Below are positions 8,142 through 15,842 of a stretch of 64,000 nt of DNA, one piece after another. The notes beneath the pieces were generated by a model. It made no database searches. It was given only the letters and a program-made list of their open reading frames with translations, and was not told where the DNA came from. A program made the translations under genes and the position numbers. This DNA comes from an uncultured Pseudomonadota bacterium (GTDB lineage Bacteria; Myxococcota_A; UBA796; SXON01): contig CAISIK010000141.1 in assembly GCA_903885375.1 (NCBI GenBank), positions 1 through 64,000 on the forward strand, in the 5' to 3' direction. Within the stretch, counting starts at the first letter, position 1; each line of letters starts with the position of its first letter.

Positions 8142-9313
8142 AGCGCCGCCTTCAAGCGCTGCACCTTCAGGCGCGCCTCGGCGAGCTCGCGCTCGGGGTC
8201 GCTGCCGAGCACGATGCCGCTGCCGGCCTGCACGTGCGCCTCGTCGCCTCGCAGGCTCACCGTTCGGATGGCCACGTTCGCGTCGGCCTCGCCGGGCGCG
8301 AACCAACCGATACTTCCGCAATACACGCCGCGCGGAACGGGTTCGAGAACACGGATGATCTCCATGGCTCGCACCCGCGGCGCCCCCGTGACGCTCCCCG
8401 GGGGGAACAGGGCCGCGAAGGCATCCACCGCGTCGAAACCGGGCGCCAGCTCGGCCTCCACGCGGCGCATCGCGTGCCACACATGGCCGACCCGCCCCAC
8501 GCGGCGCGGTCCCGCCACGATCGAGCCGGGCAAGGCCACCCGCCCGAGGTCGCTGCGCACGAGGTCCACGATCATCGTCAGCTCGGCGCGCTCCTTCGGG
8601 CTGCGCAGGAGCAGCTCGGAGGACTCGCCGATCGGCGCGGTGCCCTTGATGGGCACGGAGAGCGCCCGGCCGTTCCGTACGCGGAGGAGCAGCTCCGGCG
8701 AGTTGCAGACGAGCGTGCCCTCGTCGGTATCGAGCAGGATGGCCCGACGCGCCCGGTTGCCGGCGCGGAGGCGCAGCCAGGTGGCGAGGGGGTCGAAGCG
8801 CCCGCGAACGACCTCGCGGCGGGTCAGGTTCACCTGGTAGCAGTCCCCGGCCCGGAGGTGGTCGAGGATGCTGGCCACGCCGCGCAGGAACGGGGCGTCG
8901 GGGGGCTCCTCGAAGGTGAGGGGCGCGGTCCCGGCGGGCGAAACGGGCGCGACGGGGGGCGGGAGGCTGCCCACCTGGTGGAGCAGCGCGCCGCGGCCGT
9001 CGAGCACGACCGCCGCCACCACCCGGCCCCACCACGAGTCGGGCAGAAGGCGGGCCGCCACGGGTTCCGGACAGCGCTCGAACGCGGAGCCGGCTTCGTA
9101 CCCGAACCACCCCACGAGCCCGTGCGTCCACGCCGGGCCCCCGCTGGTGGGCGCGCGCACCGCCTCCGTCCACGACTCGCGACTCAATTCTCCCAGCGGC
9201 GCGAGTCGACCAACGACGGTTGTCTCCGCGCCGAAGTCAGCCCAGAACGCCGGGCCCTCACGACGGTAGCGCCGCCAGACGTCGGCGGGATCCAAGGGAG
9301 GGATACGCTGCAC
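8138..9313 (-). CDS. pabB: Aminodeoxychorismate synthase component I (chorismate-binding)
   Basis: 391 aa from GTG 9313. It belongs to the chorismate-binding family (PabB/TrpE/MenF). PabB aminates chorismate for folate synthesis. Seen: GLVGWFGYEAG, LRAGDCYQVNLTRRE, NSPELLLRV, the PIKGTAP lysine motif characteristic of PabB, ERAELTMIVDLVRSDLGRV, FPPGSVTGAPRVRAMEII and YCGSIGW. No pabA or pabC lies beside it. It is divergent from the gene at 9353, with 39 bp between the starts. Anthranilate synthase is an alternative, but the PIKGT motif argues for PabB. Confidence 0.92.
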   Translation of the reverse strand: MQRIPPLDPADVWRRYRREGPAFWADFGAETTVVGRLAPLGELSRESWTEAVRAPTSGGPAWTHGLVGWFGYEAGSAFERCPEPVAARLLPDSWWGRVVAAVVLDGRGALLHQVGSLPPPVAPVSPAGTAPLTFEEPPDAPFLRGVASILDHLRAGDCYQVNLTRREVVRGRFDPLATWLRLRAGNRARRAILLDTDEGTLVCNSPELLLRVRNGRALSVPIKGTAPIGESSELLLRSPKERAELTMIVDLVRSDLGRVALPGSIVAGPRRVGRVGHVWHAMRRVEAELAPGFDAVDAFAALFPPGSVTGAPRVRAMEIIRVLEPVPRGVYCGSIGWFAPGEADANVAIRTVSLRGDEAHVQAGSGIVLGSDPERELAEARLKVQRLKAAL

Positions 9314-9352
9314 GAGTTCGGGCCCCGCTATAATCCGGCGTTGGGCCCTCCC

Positions 9353-11170
9353 GTGAAGCTGCTGATCGTCGACGATGACCTGAACTTCGGCCGCATCCTC
9401 GCCACGGTGCTGGAGGCGGAGGGGCATGTCGTCCGCCACGCCGAGGGCCCCTCCGGCGTCGGCACCCTGCTCGTCGTATTCGATCCGGATGTGGTGCTCA
9501 TCAGCGTGGATGCCACGTCGCCGGCGAGCATGTCCTTCCTCGAAGGGTTCCGCGGCCTCCCGGGCGGTCACCGCGCCGCGGCCGTGGCGATCGCCGCGTC
9601 GGCCGACGATCGCATCCGCCAGGCCTGCGCGGCCAGCAACACCGACCACCTGCTCGTGCGCCCGTTCAGCGTGTTGGAGCTCGCCGTGCTCGTCCGCGGG
9701 CTCCGTCCCGTTGTTTCGGGGATGTCCACGGAGGCCTCGGGGGAGGAGCTCAACCTCGAGAACACCTCCAAGCTGATGCGCCTGTGGGCGCGCGGCGCAA
9801 ACGGCGTGCTCAACTGTCAGGACGAGTCGGGCGACGAGCTGGTGATCCTCGCCAATGGCGGGCCGGTGGACCACGCGGTGCTGCCCGCCTTGCGCCGGAT
9901 GCTGCATGCCGGCGCGCTGGACTTCCAGCCCTGCGATGTGGACGGTGACGGGGATCCGGCCGCGATGGCCGCGCTCCTGTGGGCCGAGGCTTGCGCTTCC
10001 GCGCCCCCGCTGAAGACCCGCCCTTCCCGGTCCACCGTGGTCGTGCCCTCGCGGCTGAGCGAGGTGGCGGCGCGGCTGCCGCTCCCGAGCGGTCTCGGGC
10101 TCATCCTGTCGTCGCTGCAGGGCCCCACGGGCCTCGGCCGCATTGCGGATCAGTACGCCGTGCCGGCCGAGGCGCTCGCCGAGGGCATGCCGGGCCTCGC
10201 CGCGCTCGGCCTGCTCACCCTCCAGAACGCTCCCGACATGCCGGTGGCGGTCACGCGGCTCCAGCCGGCCGCGCCCCCGCCAACCTTCGAGGTGCAGCGG
10301 CCGCGTGCGGCGGCGGCCCCCGTTCCCGTTCGTCCGCCGCACCCGGGGGCCGGTCCGCGCTCGGTGGATCGGTCGGCCGCCGAGCGCCCGTGGGCCGATC
10401 GGATGTCGTCGGTGTCGCCGCCCTCGATGCCTCCGCGCGACCTGCCCCCGCCGGGCGCAGCCCGCGCCCCGTTGCCCCGGCCGCCGCTCCCGGCGCTTCG
10501 CCCCGCCGGCGGCCCGCAGGCCCTCCCCCCCACGGACAGCGCCGCGCTGATTCGCCGGCTGCGCCGCGAGGTCGACATGGCGCGCACGAATGATGCCTGG
10601 GTGGTGCTCGGCGTGCCCCACGATGCTGATCAGGCGATGGTCGATCGGGCGGGCGAGCGCATGGTGGCCCGCTACTCCGACCTCGTGTCCAAGGAAACGG
10701 GCGAGGCCGGCGACCTCGCGCAGGCCATGCTTGATGCCGTTCGGCAGGCCATCTCCTCCTTGCGGTCGGACGATGACCTTCAGCGCGAGGATGAGCCGGG
10801 AGAGGATGCCTTCCGGGCTGGCCTGCGGGCCATGACCGGCGGCGATTGGGCGCTGGCCGACCGGTGTTTCCTCGCCGCCCGGGATCGCAACCTCGACAGC
10901 GTTCGTAACATTGCCCACGCGGGCTGGGCGCGGGTGCACAATCCCACCCGACCGGTCAAGGAGCGCACGGCGGAGGGGCTGGAGCTCCTCCTCCTCGCCG
11001 AGCAGCTCGAGCCGGGCTTCGCCGACGGCCAGTACTTCCTCGCCACGGTGCTTCATCGCAGCGGCGATGAGGATGGCGCCCTTCGTCGGATCCGCCGGGC
11101 GCTGAAGGCCGACCCCAGCCACGTGGCCGCCTCTGCGCTGAACCGCAAGCTCCGGCGGCCGCCGGTCTGA
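9353..11170 (+). CDS. Pseudo-receiver/DUF4388/J-like/TPR protein
   Basis: 605 aa from GTG 9353. Residues 1-120 form a CheY-like fold that keeps the N-terminal acidic patch (LLIVDDDLNFG). The phospho-acceptor position reads DVVLIS instead of D, and the usual KPF lysine is Arg (VRPF), so phosphorylation is unlikely. A DUF4388-like segment follows (about 140-220, ANGVLNCQDESGDELVIL). After a Pro-rich linker comes a J-domain-like stretch (DAWVVLGVPHDADQAMVDRA) without a clear HPD, then TPR-like helices to the end. Such proteins occur in gliding and predatory deltaproteobacteria; the role here is unknown. A TATAAT at 9329-9334 lies just upstream without a recognisable -35. Confidence 0.78.
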   Translation: MKLLIVDDDLNFGRILATVLEAEGHVVRHAEGPSGVGTLLVVFDPDVVLISVDATSPASMSFLEGFRGLPGGHRAAAVAIAASADDRIRQACAASNTDHLLVRPFSVLELAVLVRGLRPVVSGMSTEASGEELNLENTSKLMRLWARGANGVLNCQDESGDELVILANGGPVDHAVLPALRRMLHAGALDFQPCDVDGDGDPAAMAALLWAEACASAPPLKTRPSRSTVVVPSRLSEVAARLPLPSGLGLILSSLQGPTGLGRIADQYAVPAEALAEGMPGLAALGLLTLQNAPDMPVAVTRLQPAAPPPTFEVQRPRAAAAPVPVRPPHPGAGPRSVDRSAAERPWADRMSSVSPPSMPPRDLPPPGAARAPLPRPPLPALRPAGGPQALPPTDSAALIRRLRREVDMARTNDAWVVLGVPHDADQAMVDRAGERMVARYSDLVSKETGEAGDLAQAMLDAVRQAISSLRSDDDLQREDEPGEDAFRAGLRAMTGGDWALADRCFLAARDRNLDSVRNIAHAGWARVHNPTRPVKERTAEGLELLLLAEQLEPGFADGQYFLATVLHRSGDEDGALRRIRRALKADPSHVAASALNRKLRRPPV

Positions 11171-11190
11171 GCGGCGCGTTAGGCGCGCGG

Positions 11191-12201
11191 ATGCGTGCGG
11201 TCATCGTTGGCGGCGGCCTGGTGGGGTGTGCGGTCGCGCTGGAGTTGGCGCGGCGCGGCGTGGCGGCCACGGTGCTCGAACGGGCGGTCCCCGGCGCGGA
11301 AGCCTCCAGCGCCGCGGCGGGCATCCTCGCGCCGCGCGTGGAGGCGCACGGGGATGCTTCGGCGCGGGCGCTCGGGCTGGAGAGCCTCGCGCTCTACGAG
11401 GGCTGGGTCGCCTCGCTGGGCGCCGACGTCGGCCTCGTACGCTCGGGCGTGGTGGTCGTGTCCGGCGCGAGCCCCGACCGCTCCGCCCTGAGCCTGGAGG
11501 GCGCCCCGCTCGATCGGCTGGTGCCGGGGCTCGCGGCGCGCCAGGCCTGGTACCTGCCCGACGAGGGGCGGCTCGACACCCGGCGGCTGGTCGGGGCGGT
11601 GCATGCCGCGGCGGCCGCGGCGGGCGCGACCTTCCGCACAGGGGTGGAGGTCGTGGCCCTCGCGGCGGGGCAGGTGGAGCTGGCCGGCGGCGAGCGGATG
11701 GAGGGCACCGTGGTGGTGTGTGCCGGCGCCTGGACCCCGCGGGTGGCCGGGATGGGGGCGCTGCCCGTCCGGCCGGTGCGCGGGCAGCTCGTTGCGCTGG
11801 GTGGGGCGCCCGCGTTCTCCCCGGTCGTCTTCGGGCCGGGCGGCTACGTCGTGCCGCGGGCCGATGAGCTGGTGGTGGGCTCCACGATGGAGGAGGTGGG
11901 GTTCACCCGGGGGGTCACCGCCGCGGGAATGCAGGAGGTGCTTCGGTCGGCCGTGGCGCTCCTGCCCGAGGTGGGCGGCCGCGAGGTGCTGCGCCACTGG
12001 TCGAGCTTCCGCCCAGGCTCGCCCGACGGCCAGCCCCTCGTGGGGCGCACGGCCAGCGGCTGGGTGGCGTCGGGCCACTTCCGCAACGGCATCCTGCTGG
12101 CGCCGCTCACGGCGCGCCGCCTCGTTTCGGCCATGCTGGACGACGCGGCCCTGCCGTCGGCGTGGGCGCCGGAGCGGTTCGGCGTCGCCTCCCGCCCGTA
12201 G
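11191..12201 (+). CDS. thiO: FAD-dependent glycine oxidase-like protein (ThiO family)
   Basis: 336 aa. A DAO-family flavoenzyme; ThiO oxidises glycine to the imine used for the thiazole of thiamine. The Rossmann FAD-binding motif opens the protein (VIVGGGLVGCAVALELARRG), followed by LERAVPGAEASSAAAGILAP, LPDEGRLDTRRLVGA, VVCAGAWTP, RPVRGQLVAL, VPRADELVVGSTME and the C-terminal RPGSPDGQPLVG / GHFRNGILLAP. The last motif and the overall pattern match ThiO better than D-amino-acid dehydrogenases. It starts 20 bp after the TPR gene on the same strand. Confidence 0.88.
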   Translation: MRAVIVGGGLVGCAVALELARRGVAATVLERAVPGAEASSAAAGILAPRVEAHGDASARALGLESLALYEGWVASLGADVGLVRSGVVVVSGASPDRSALSLEGAPLDRLVPGLAARQAWYLPDEGRLDTRRLVGAVHAAAAAAGATFRTGVEVVALAAGQVELAGGERMEGTVVVCAGAWTPRVAGMGALPVRPVRGQLVALGGAPAFSPVVFGPGGYVVPRADELVVGSTMEEVGFTRGVTAAGMQEVLRSAVALLPEVGGREVLRHWSSFRPGSPDGQPLVGRTASGWVASGHFRNGILLAPLTARRLVSAMLDDAALPSAWAPERFGVASRP

Positions 12202-12442
12202 ACCGCGTCCCGCTCGAAACGGCGACTTCGCCGATCTCGACCGGTATCTTGGGAGGTCGAGCTCGATATCGGCTTTGGGCACCTCGCGCGCGTGGTCCGG
12301 GTACGGCACGGGGACGGCCGCACGTTTCTTCTGGCCCGCCGGTCGGGCTGCGCGCGTGGCCCGCTTGGGATGGGGATTGGGGGGGGGCATCCTGGTCAGC
12401 GGGGGCCCCTCCCAGAAGGTACTGCTCGCGCGGCCAGAGCCC
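12202..12442. other. Intergenic region between thiO and the M56 gene
   Basis: A 241 bp region between two convergent genes. I see no credible gene, tRNA or clear terminator hairpin with a T tract. It has long G and C runs near 12379-12388 and 12411-12418. A basic reading frame on the minus strand is open here but continues deep into the antisense of thiO and shows weaker third-position GC bias than real genes. Confidence 0.5.
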
Positions 12443-13927
12443 TCAGCGGAGGAGGCTCGGATCGTCGAGCAGCATGGCGGCGGCGAGCACCTGCGCCACG
12501 TAGTCGTTCAGGTGCCCGGCGTCGGCCAGGGCCAGCGCGTCGCGGGTGCCGCCGGCCGCAATCGCGATGTCCACCGCGCGCTCTCCCTGGTTGTACGCCG
12601 CGAGTGAGAGCGCCCAGTCGCCGTAGCGCTCGCGGTTCTGGCGGAGGAGCGCGATGGCGGCGGTGGTCTCGCGGCCGAGGTCGAGGCGCTCGTCCCGAGC
12701 GGGGGACACCTCCAACCCGTAGGCGCGCGCGGTGCTCCCGATGAACATCCAGTAGCCGGCGCCACGTTGCCCGGGGGGCACGGTGGCCGGAAGGCTGGAC
12801 TCCTCGCGGTTGCGGTAGCCGGACTCGACGAAGGGCACAGCCGCCAACGCGAGCGGCAGCCCGGCCGCGCGCAGCTGCGCCTCCACGTACGCCCGAGCGC
12901 CGGCGTCCGACGTCAGGCTCCGGTCCGCCCAGCGGCGGCCCCCCTCGGTGGCCACGAGCTGGTCGAGGGCGCGGGCCACGCCGGGGTGGGCGGCGGTGGG
13001 GAAGTCCTGGAGGAGGGGAAGCGTGGCCTCCCTGAAGTCGCGGGTGGCCACGCGGTGGTCCGCCAGCAGGTCGCTGCCGGCCCAGCCGGCGGGCGCGGCG
13101 AGCAGCACGAAGGCGAGCAGAACGAAGGGGGCGGCCCGGGACGGTGCGGGGGGCTTGAGCAGCATGGTGAGTCGCCGGGGCAGGAACGCCGCCATGCCGC
13201 TGCCGAGGGGCAGCGGAGGGGCGGCGCGGGTGGAGAGGGAGAAGAGGGCCGCGGCGTAGGCGGCGCGCGGCTCGCCGCGGCGAACGAGCGCCGCGTCCAC
13301 CGCCAGCTCCTCCGCCTCGGTGAACGGCCGACGGAGGAGCAGCGCGGCTGGCGCGACCAGGCCGAGCGCCCAGATGAACCACGCCACTTGCGGGTCGTGA
13401 TGCCGGTGGTGTTGAAGCTCGTGGCGCACGGCCAGGGCGGCCAGACCGCGGTCCATCGCCGTGTCCGGATCCAGCACCACAATGGGCCGCCCGAGCCACA
13501 CCGCGAAGGGGGTGCGGGCTGCGGGCGCCAACCACAGCTCAACGCCGCGGATGCGGCGGATCCGGCGCGCTCCCCGCAACGTGCGGGCCAAGCCCGCCAA
13601 CGCGAGCGCGGCCGGGATTGCAGAGAGCGCCACCAACGCGGCCGCCGGCGGCAGAAGCCAGCGTGCGGGCACATCGGCAGGCGCCGCGGCGCTCACCGAG
13701 AGCGCGAGGGGCGCTTTCTCGCGGTCCGACGGTGCGTACACCTGGGCGGCCGGCGGGAGCGCCGGCATCGCCGCGGGGCGCGGGGCAGCGAGCATGGCGA
13801 GCGGGATCGCGAGGAGCAGGAGGCGTTGCGCGGGTGCGGCCCGGAGCGGCTCGATCCGCACCGCGGCCCAGGAAGCCAGCGCCACCACTGCGAGCGGCCC
13901 GTTCAGGCCCAGCCAGAACGAGATCAG
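12443..13927 (-). CDS. M56 (BlaR1/MecR1-type) membrane protease fused to a lytic-transglycosylase domain
   Basis: About 494 aa. The N-terminal half is a BlaR1-like M56 metallopeptidase with spans near residues 8-24, 33-48, 90-113, 181-198 and 266-284, the zinc motif HELQH (169-173) and a third-ligand region EAEELAVDAAL. The C-terminal half (about 340-490), predicted outside the membrane, is an SLT/MltD domain: VPFVESGYRN with Glu368 at the catalytic position, GAGYWMFIGSTARAYGL, LDLGRETTAAIALL and WALSLAAYNQGERAV. BlaR1 normally carries a penicillin-binding sensor there. The gene follows a BlaI-type repressor in one operon. The start is unclear: a CTG at 13927 overlaps the repressor stop as CTGA; GTG at 13888 is the alternative. 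Confidence 0.86.
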   Translation of the reverse strand: MISFWLGLNGPLAVVALASWAAVRIEPLRAAPAQRLLLLAIPLAMLAAPRPAAMPALPPAAQVYAPSDREKAPLALSVSAAAPADVPARWLLPPAAALVALSAIPAALALAGLARTLRGARRIRRIRGVELWLAPAARTPFAVWLGRPIVVLDPDTAMDRGLAALAVRHELQHHRHHDPQVAWFIWALGLVAPAALLLRRPFTEAEELAVDAALVRRGEPRAAYAAALFSLSTRAAPPLPLGSGMAAFLPRRLTMLLKPPAPSRAAPFVLLAFVLLAAPAGWAGSDLLADHRVATRDFREATLPLLQDFPTAAHPGVARALDQLVATEGGRRWADRSLTSDAGARAYVEAQLRAAGLPLALAAVPFVESGYRNREESSLPATVPPGQRGAGYWMFIGSTARAYGLEVSPARDERLDLGRETTAAIALLRQNRERYGDWALSLAAYNQGERAVDIAIAAGGTRDALALADAGHLNDYVAQVLAAAMLLDDPSLLR

Positions 13928-14292
13928 GGCGCCGCCTTGAGCAGGGCTTCGACTGCGGCCCGCTCCTCGGAGGTCAGCGACTCCGTGGCGGCGAGCGTAC
14001 GCACGAGCGCGGCAGCGTTTCCGGAGAAGACGCGCTGCACGACATCCGCCACCGCCGTGGCCTCGTAGGCTGCCTTCGACACGACCGGGAGGACGACGAG
14101 CCGGCGACCGTCCCGCAGGGATTTGGCGAAACCCTTGTCGTCGAGAATCTTGAGCAGGGTGGCCACGGTGGTGTAGGCGCGGGGAGGGGCCGCCAATCCA
14201 GCCTGCACCTCGGCCACGGTGCTGGCGCCGCGCTGCCAGAGGACGTGCATCAGTTCGAGCTCGGCGGCGGTGAGGAGGCGCGGGTCGCTCAT
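13924..14292 (-). CDS. BlaI/MecI-family transcriptional repressor
   Basis: 122 aa, the normal BlaI size. A winged helix occupies residues 1-75 (LTAAELELMHVLWQRGASTVAEV, TTVATLLKILDDKGF, DGRRLVVLPVVSKAAYEA) and a C-terminal dimerisation region follows (ADVVQRVFSGNAAALV). The family represses its own operon and is cleaved or released when the partner M56 protease is triggered. The ATG at 14292 lies downstream of a strong promoter overlapped by two dyads (14303-14342), as expected for autoregulation. The M56-transglycosylase fusion gene follows without a gap. Confidence 0.93.
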   Translation of the reverse strand: MSDPRLLTAAELELMHVLWQRGASTVAEVQAGLAAPPRAYTTVATLLKILDDKGFAKSLRDGRRLVVLPVVSKAAYEATAVADVVQRVFSGNAAALVRTLAATESLTSEERAAVEALLKAAP

Positions 14293-14298
14293 GAAGGC

Positions 14299-14327
14299 AA
14301 TTTACTAAGGACATAGTAGAGTGTCAA
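14299..14327 (-). promoter_or_regulatory. Sigma-70-type promoter of the blaI-like operon
   Basis: On the minus strand a perfect TTGACA (14327-14322), a 17 bp spacer and TAAATT (14304-14299, 4 of 6 matches to TATAAT) lie just upstream of the repressor ATG at 14292. The region is AT-rich against a very GC-rich background. Transcription would begin very close to or at the start codon region, so the mRNA may be nearly leaderless. Confidence 0.65.
14303..14318. promoter_or_regulatory. BlaI-type operator, proximal dyad
   Basis: The sequence TACTA-AGGACA-TAGTA is an inverted repeat resembling known BlaI/MecI operators (TACTACATATGTAGTA type). It covers the spacer and the edge of the -10 of the promoter at 14299-14327, so a bound repressor dimer would block RNA polymerase. 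Confidence 0.65.
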
Positions 14328-14342
14328 CTAAAGTTTTAGTTG
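14325..14342. promoter_or_regulatory. BlaI-type operator, distal dyad
   Basis: A perfect inverted repeat CAACTAAA-GT-TTTAGTTG overlaps the -35. It contains ACTA/TAGT half-sites like the proximal dyad. The two dyad centres are 23 bp apart, about two helical turns, which allows cooperative binding of two dimers. Confidence 0.65.
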
Positions 14343-14361
14343 TCGAACATTCTGGCGGAGA

Positions 14362-14683
14362 CTACCGTGTATGGTCGTGCGTTTTGGCGGCGGTGGCGTC
14401 CCCGCCTGCAAGGACGTCCTCCATCACGAACGTCCCGCCGCGAGCATGGTCGCCGTCGTCGTTTCCTGCCGCGAGCTCCGGGCGCCCGTCGCCGTTCCAT
14501 TCCAGAAGGATTGCGTCCTGAACGTCGGTGGACCCTACGCCGGACTGCCGTCCGCCCGTGAACACCCACGCGCCTCCGCTGTGGTCGCCCAATCCGCCGG
14601 AGGCCACGACGCCGGCGTCGACATCGACCTCCCGATATCCGCGGTCGGGCTCGGAGAAGTCGCCTGGCCGCGCGGCATTGCCC
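14362..14683 (-). pseudogene. Decayed FG-GAP repeat protein fragment
   Basis: Between the blaI promoter and the Mrp gene, the minus strand encodes readable FG-GAP-type sequence without a start: REVDVDAGVVASGGLGDHSG, GGAWVFTGG, then LLEWNGDGRPELAAGNDDGD and ARGGTFVMED. These match the calcium-binding loops of the intact FG-GAP protein at 41889-44330 (DLDGDGADELVVGADGDD, AGVAWVFSYA). The frame has no plausible start codon or signal peptide, and upstream it runs out of frame into the Mrp gene. I read it as the remnant of a larger gene. Confidence 0.55.
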
Positions 14684-15790
14684 CTAGACCAGCTTCGACA
14701 CCCGCTCGGCGATGGCCATGAACACCTCGTCGCCATCGAGCACCGCGGGGCGACCGGCATCCCCGCCGGCCCGGTACCGCTCGCGGAGCGGCACCTGCCC
14801 GAGCAGCGGCACGCCATACTCCGTGGCCATGCGGGCCCCGCCGCCCTCGCCGAAGGGGTAGGCGCGGGCGCCGCCCGGCATCTCGAACCAGGACATGTTC
14901 TCGACCACGCCGAGCACCGGCACATCGAGCTTCTTGAACATCTCCACGCCGCGAACGGCGTCGAGGAGGGCCACGGCCTGCGGGGTGGTCACCACGATGC
15001 CGCCGGTGATCGGCACGCCCTGGATCATCGTGAGCTGCACATCTCCCGTGCCGGGTGGGAGGTCGACGATGAGCCAGTCGGTGTCGCTCCAGTCCACCTC
15101 CTTGAAGAACTGGTTCACCACGCCCATCACCATCGGTCCGCGCCAGATCACCGGCTCCTTCTCATCCACGAGGAGGCCGATGCTCATGCACTTCACGCCA
15201 TGGGCGGGGATGGGCAGGATCTGCTTCTTCTCGTTGCCGAACGGGCGGGTGTGCACGTTCATCATCAGCGGCAGGCTGGGGCCGTAGATGTCGGCGTCGA
15301 GCAGGCCCACCTTGTGTCCGAGACGGGCGAGGCCCACGGCGAGGTTGGTGGCCACGGTGCTCTTGCCCACGCCCCCCTTGCCGGACATCACCGCGATGAT
15401 GCGCTTGACGCCCTCGGGCATCGTCTTGGTGATGGGGCCGCCGTGCGGCTGCATGCCCGGCCCGCTCATGCCCTTGATCGGGTCCTTGGCGGGGGCCGCG
15501 GCGTGCTTGTGCTGGTGGTCGTGGCCGGCGGAGGGGGCGGTCAGGCCCTCCACGCGCAGGGTGCACACGACCTCGCCCTTCCAGCCGCGCTCCACCAGGT
15601 TGCGCACGAGCGCCTCCTTCATGCGCTGCCGGTCGTCGGGGCTGTGCTCCTTCTTCACGGCGAGCACGAAACGCAGCGTGTCGCCGTCGATCTTCGCGTC
15701 CTGCACGAGGCCCGCGAGCCAGACGCTCCGGCCGGAGAGGGGGTCACGAACGCGGGTGGCGGCGGGTTCGATCAGGCTCAGTGGATCCAT
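14684..15790 (-). CDS. apbC: Mrp/ApbC-family P-loop ATPase, iron-sulfur carrier type
   Basis: 368 aa. It has an N-terminal DUF59/MIP18-like domain (1-90), a His-rich linker (HDHQHKHAAA) and an NBP35/Mrp ATPase domain. Seen: the deviant Walker A MSGKGGVGKSTVATNLA, LLDADIYGPSLPLM, IWRGPMVMG, WLIVDLPPGTGDVQLT and VVTTPQ. Mrp proteins carry and deliver Fe-S clusters. The C-terminal ENMSWFEMPGG segment lacks the CxxC that in many homologues bridges a cluster between two subunits. It is divergent from the lipoprotein gene at 15843. Confidence 0.92.
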   Translation of the reverse strand: MDPLSLIEPAATRVRDPLSGRSVWLAGLVQDAKIDGDTLRFVLAVKKEHSPDDRQRMKEALVRNLVERGWKGEVVCTLRVEGLTAPSAGHDHQHKHAAAPAKDPIKGMSGPGMQPHGGPITKTMPEGVKRIIAVMSGKGGVGKSTVATNLAVGLARLGHKVGLLDADIYGPSLPLMMNVHTRPFGNEKKQILPIPAHGVKCMSIGLLVDEKEPVIWRGPMVMGVVNQFFKEVDWSDTDWLIVDLPPGTGDVQLTMIQGVPITGGIVVTTPQAVALLDAVRGVEMFKKLDVPVLGVVENMSWFEMPGGARAYPFGEGGGARMATEYGVPLLGQVPLRERYRAGGDAGRPAVLDGDEVFMAIAERVSKLV

Positions 15791-15842
15791 GCGGCGCGGG
15801 TAGCCCCTCGCGGGGGCGCGAGCCAGCGGGCTACGCTACCCA

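Noticed and set aside
9329-9334. TATAAT box upstream of the gene at 9353
   Set aside because: No -35 of any quality lies 16-18 bp upstream, and a single hexamer is weak evidence; noted only in the gene entry.
12180-12390. Basic minus-strand reading frame starting near 12390 (VPVPYPDHAREVPKAD and so on)
   Set aside because: It has no stop before running through the whole antisense of thiO, its third-position GC bias is weaker than in real genes here, and it matches no family I know.
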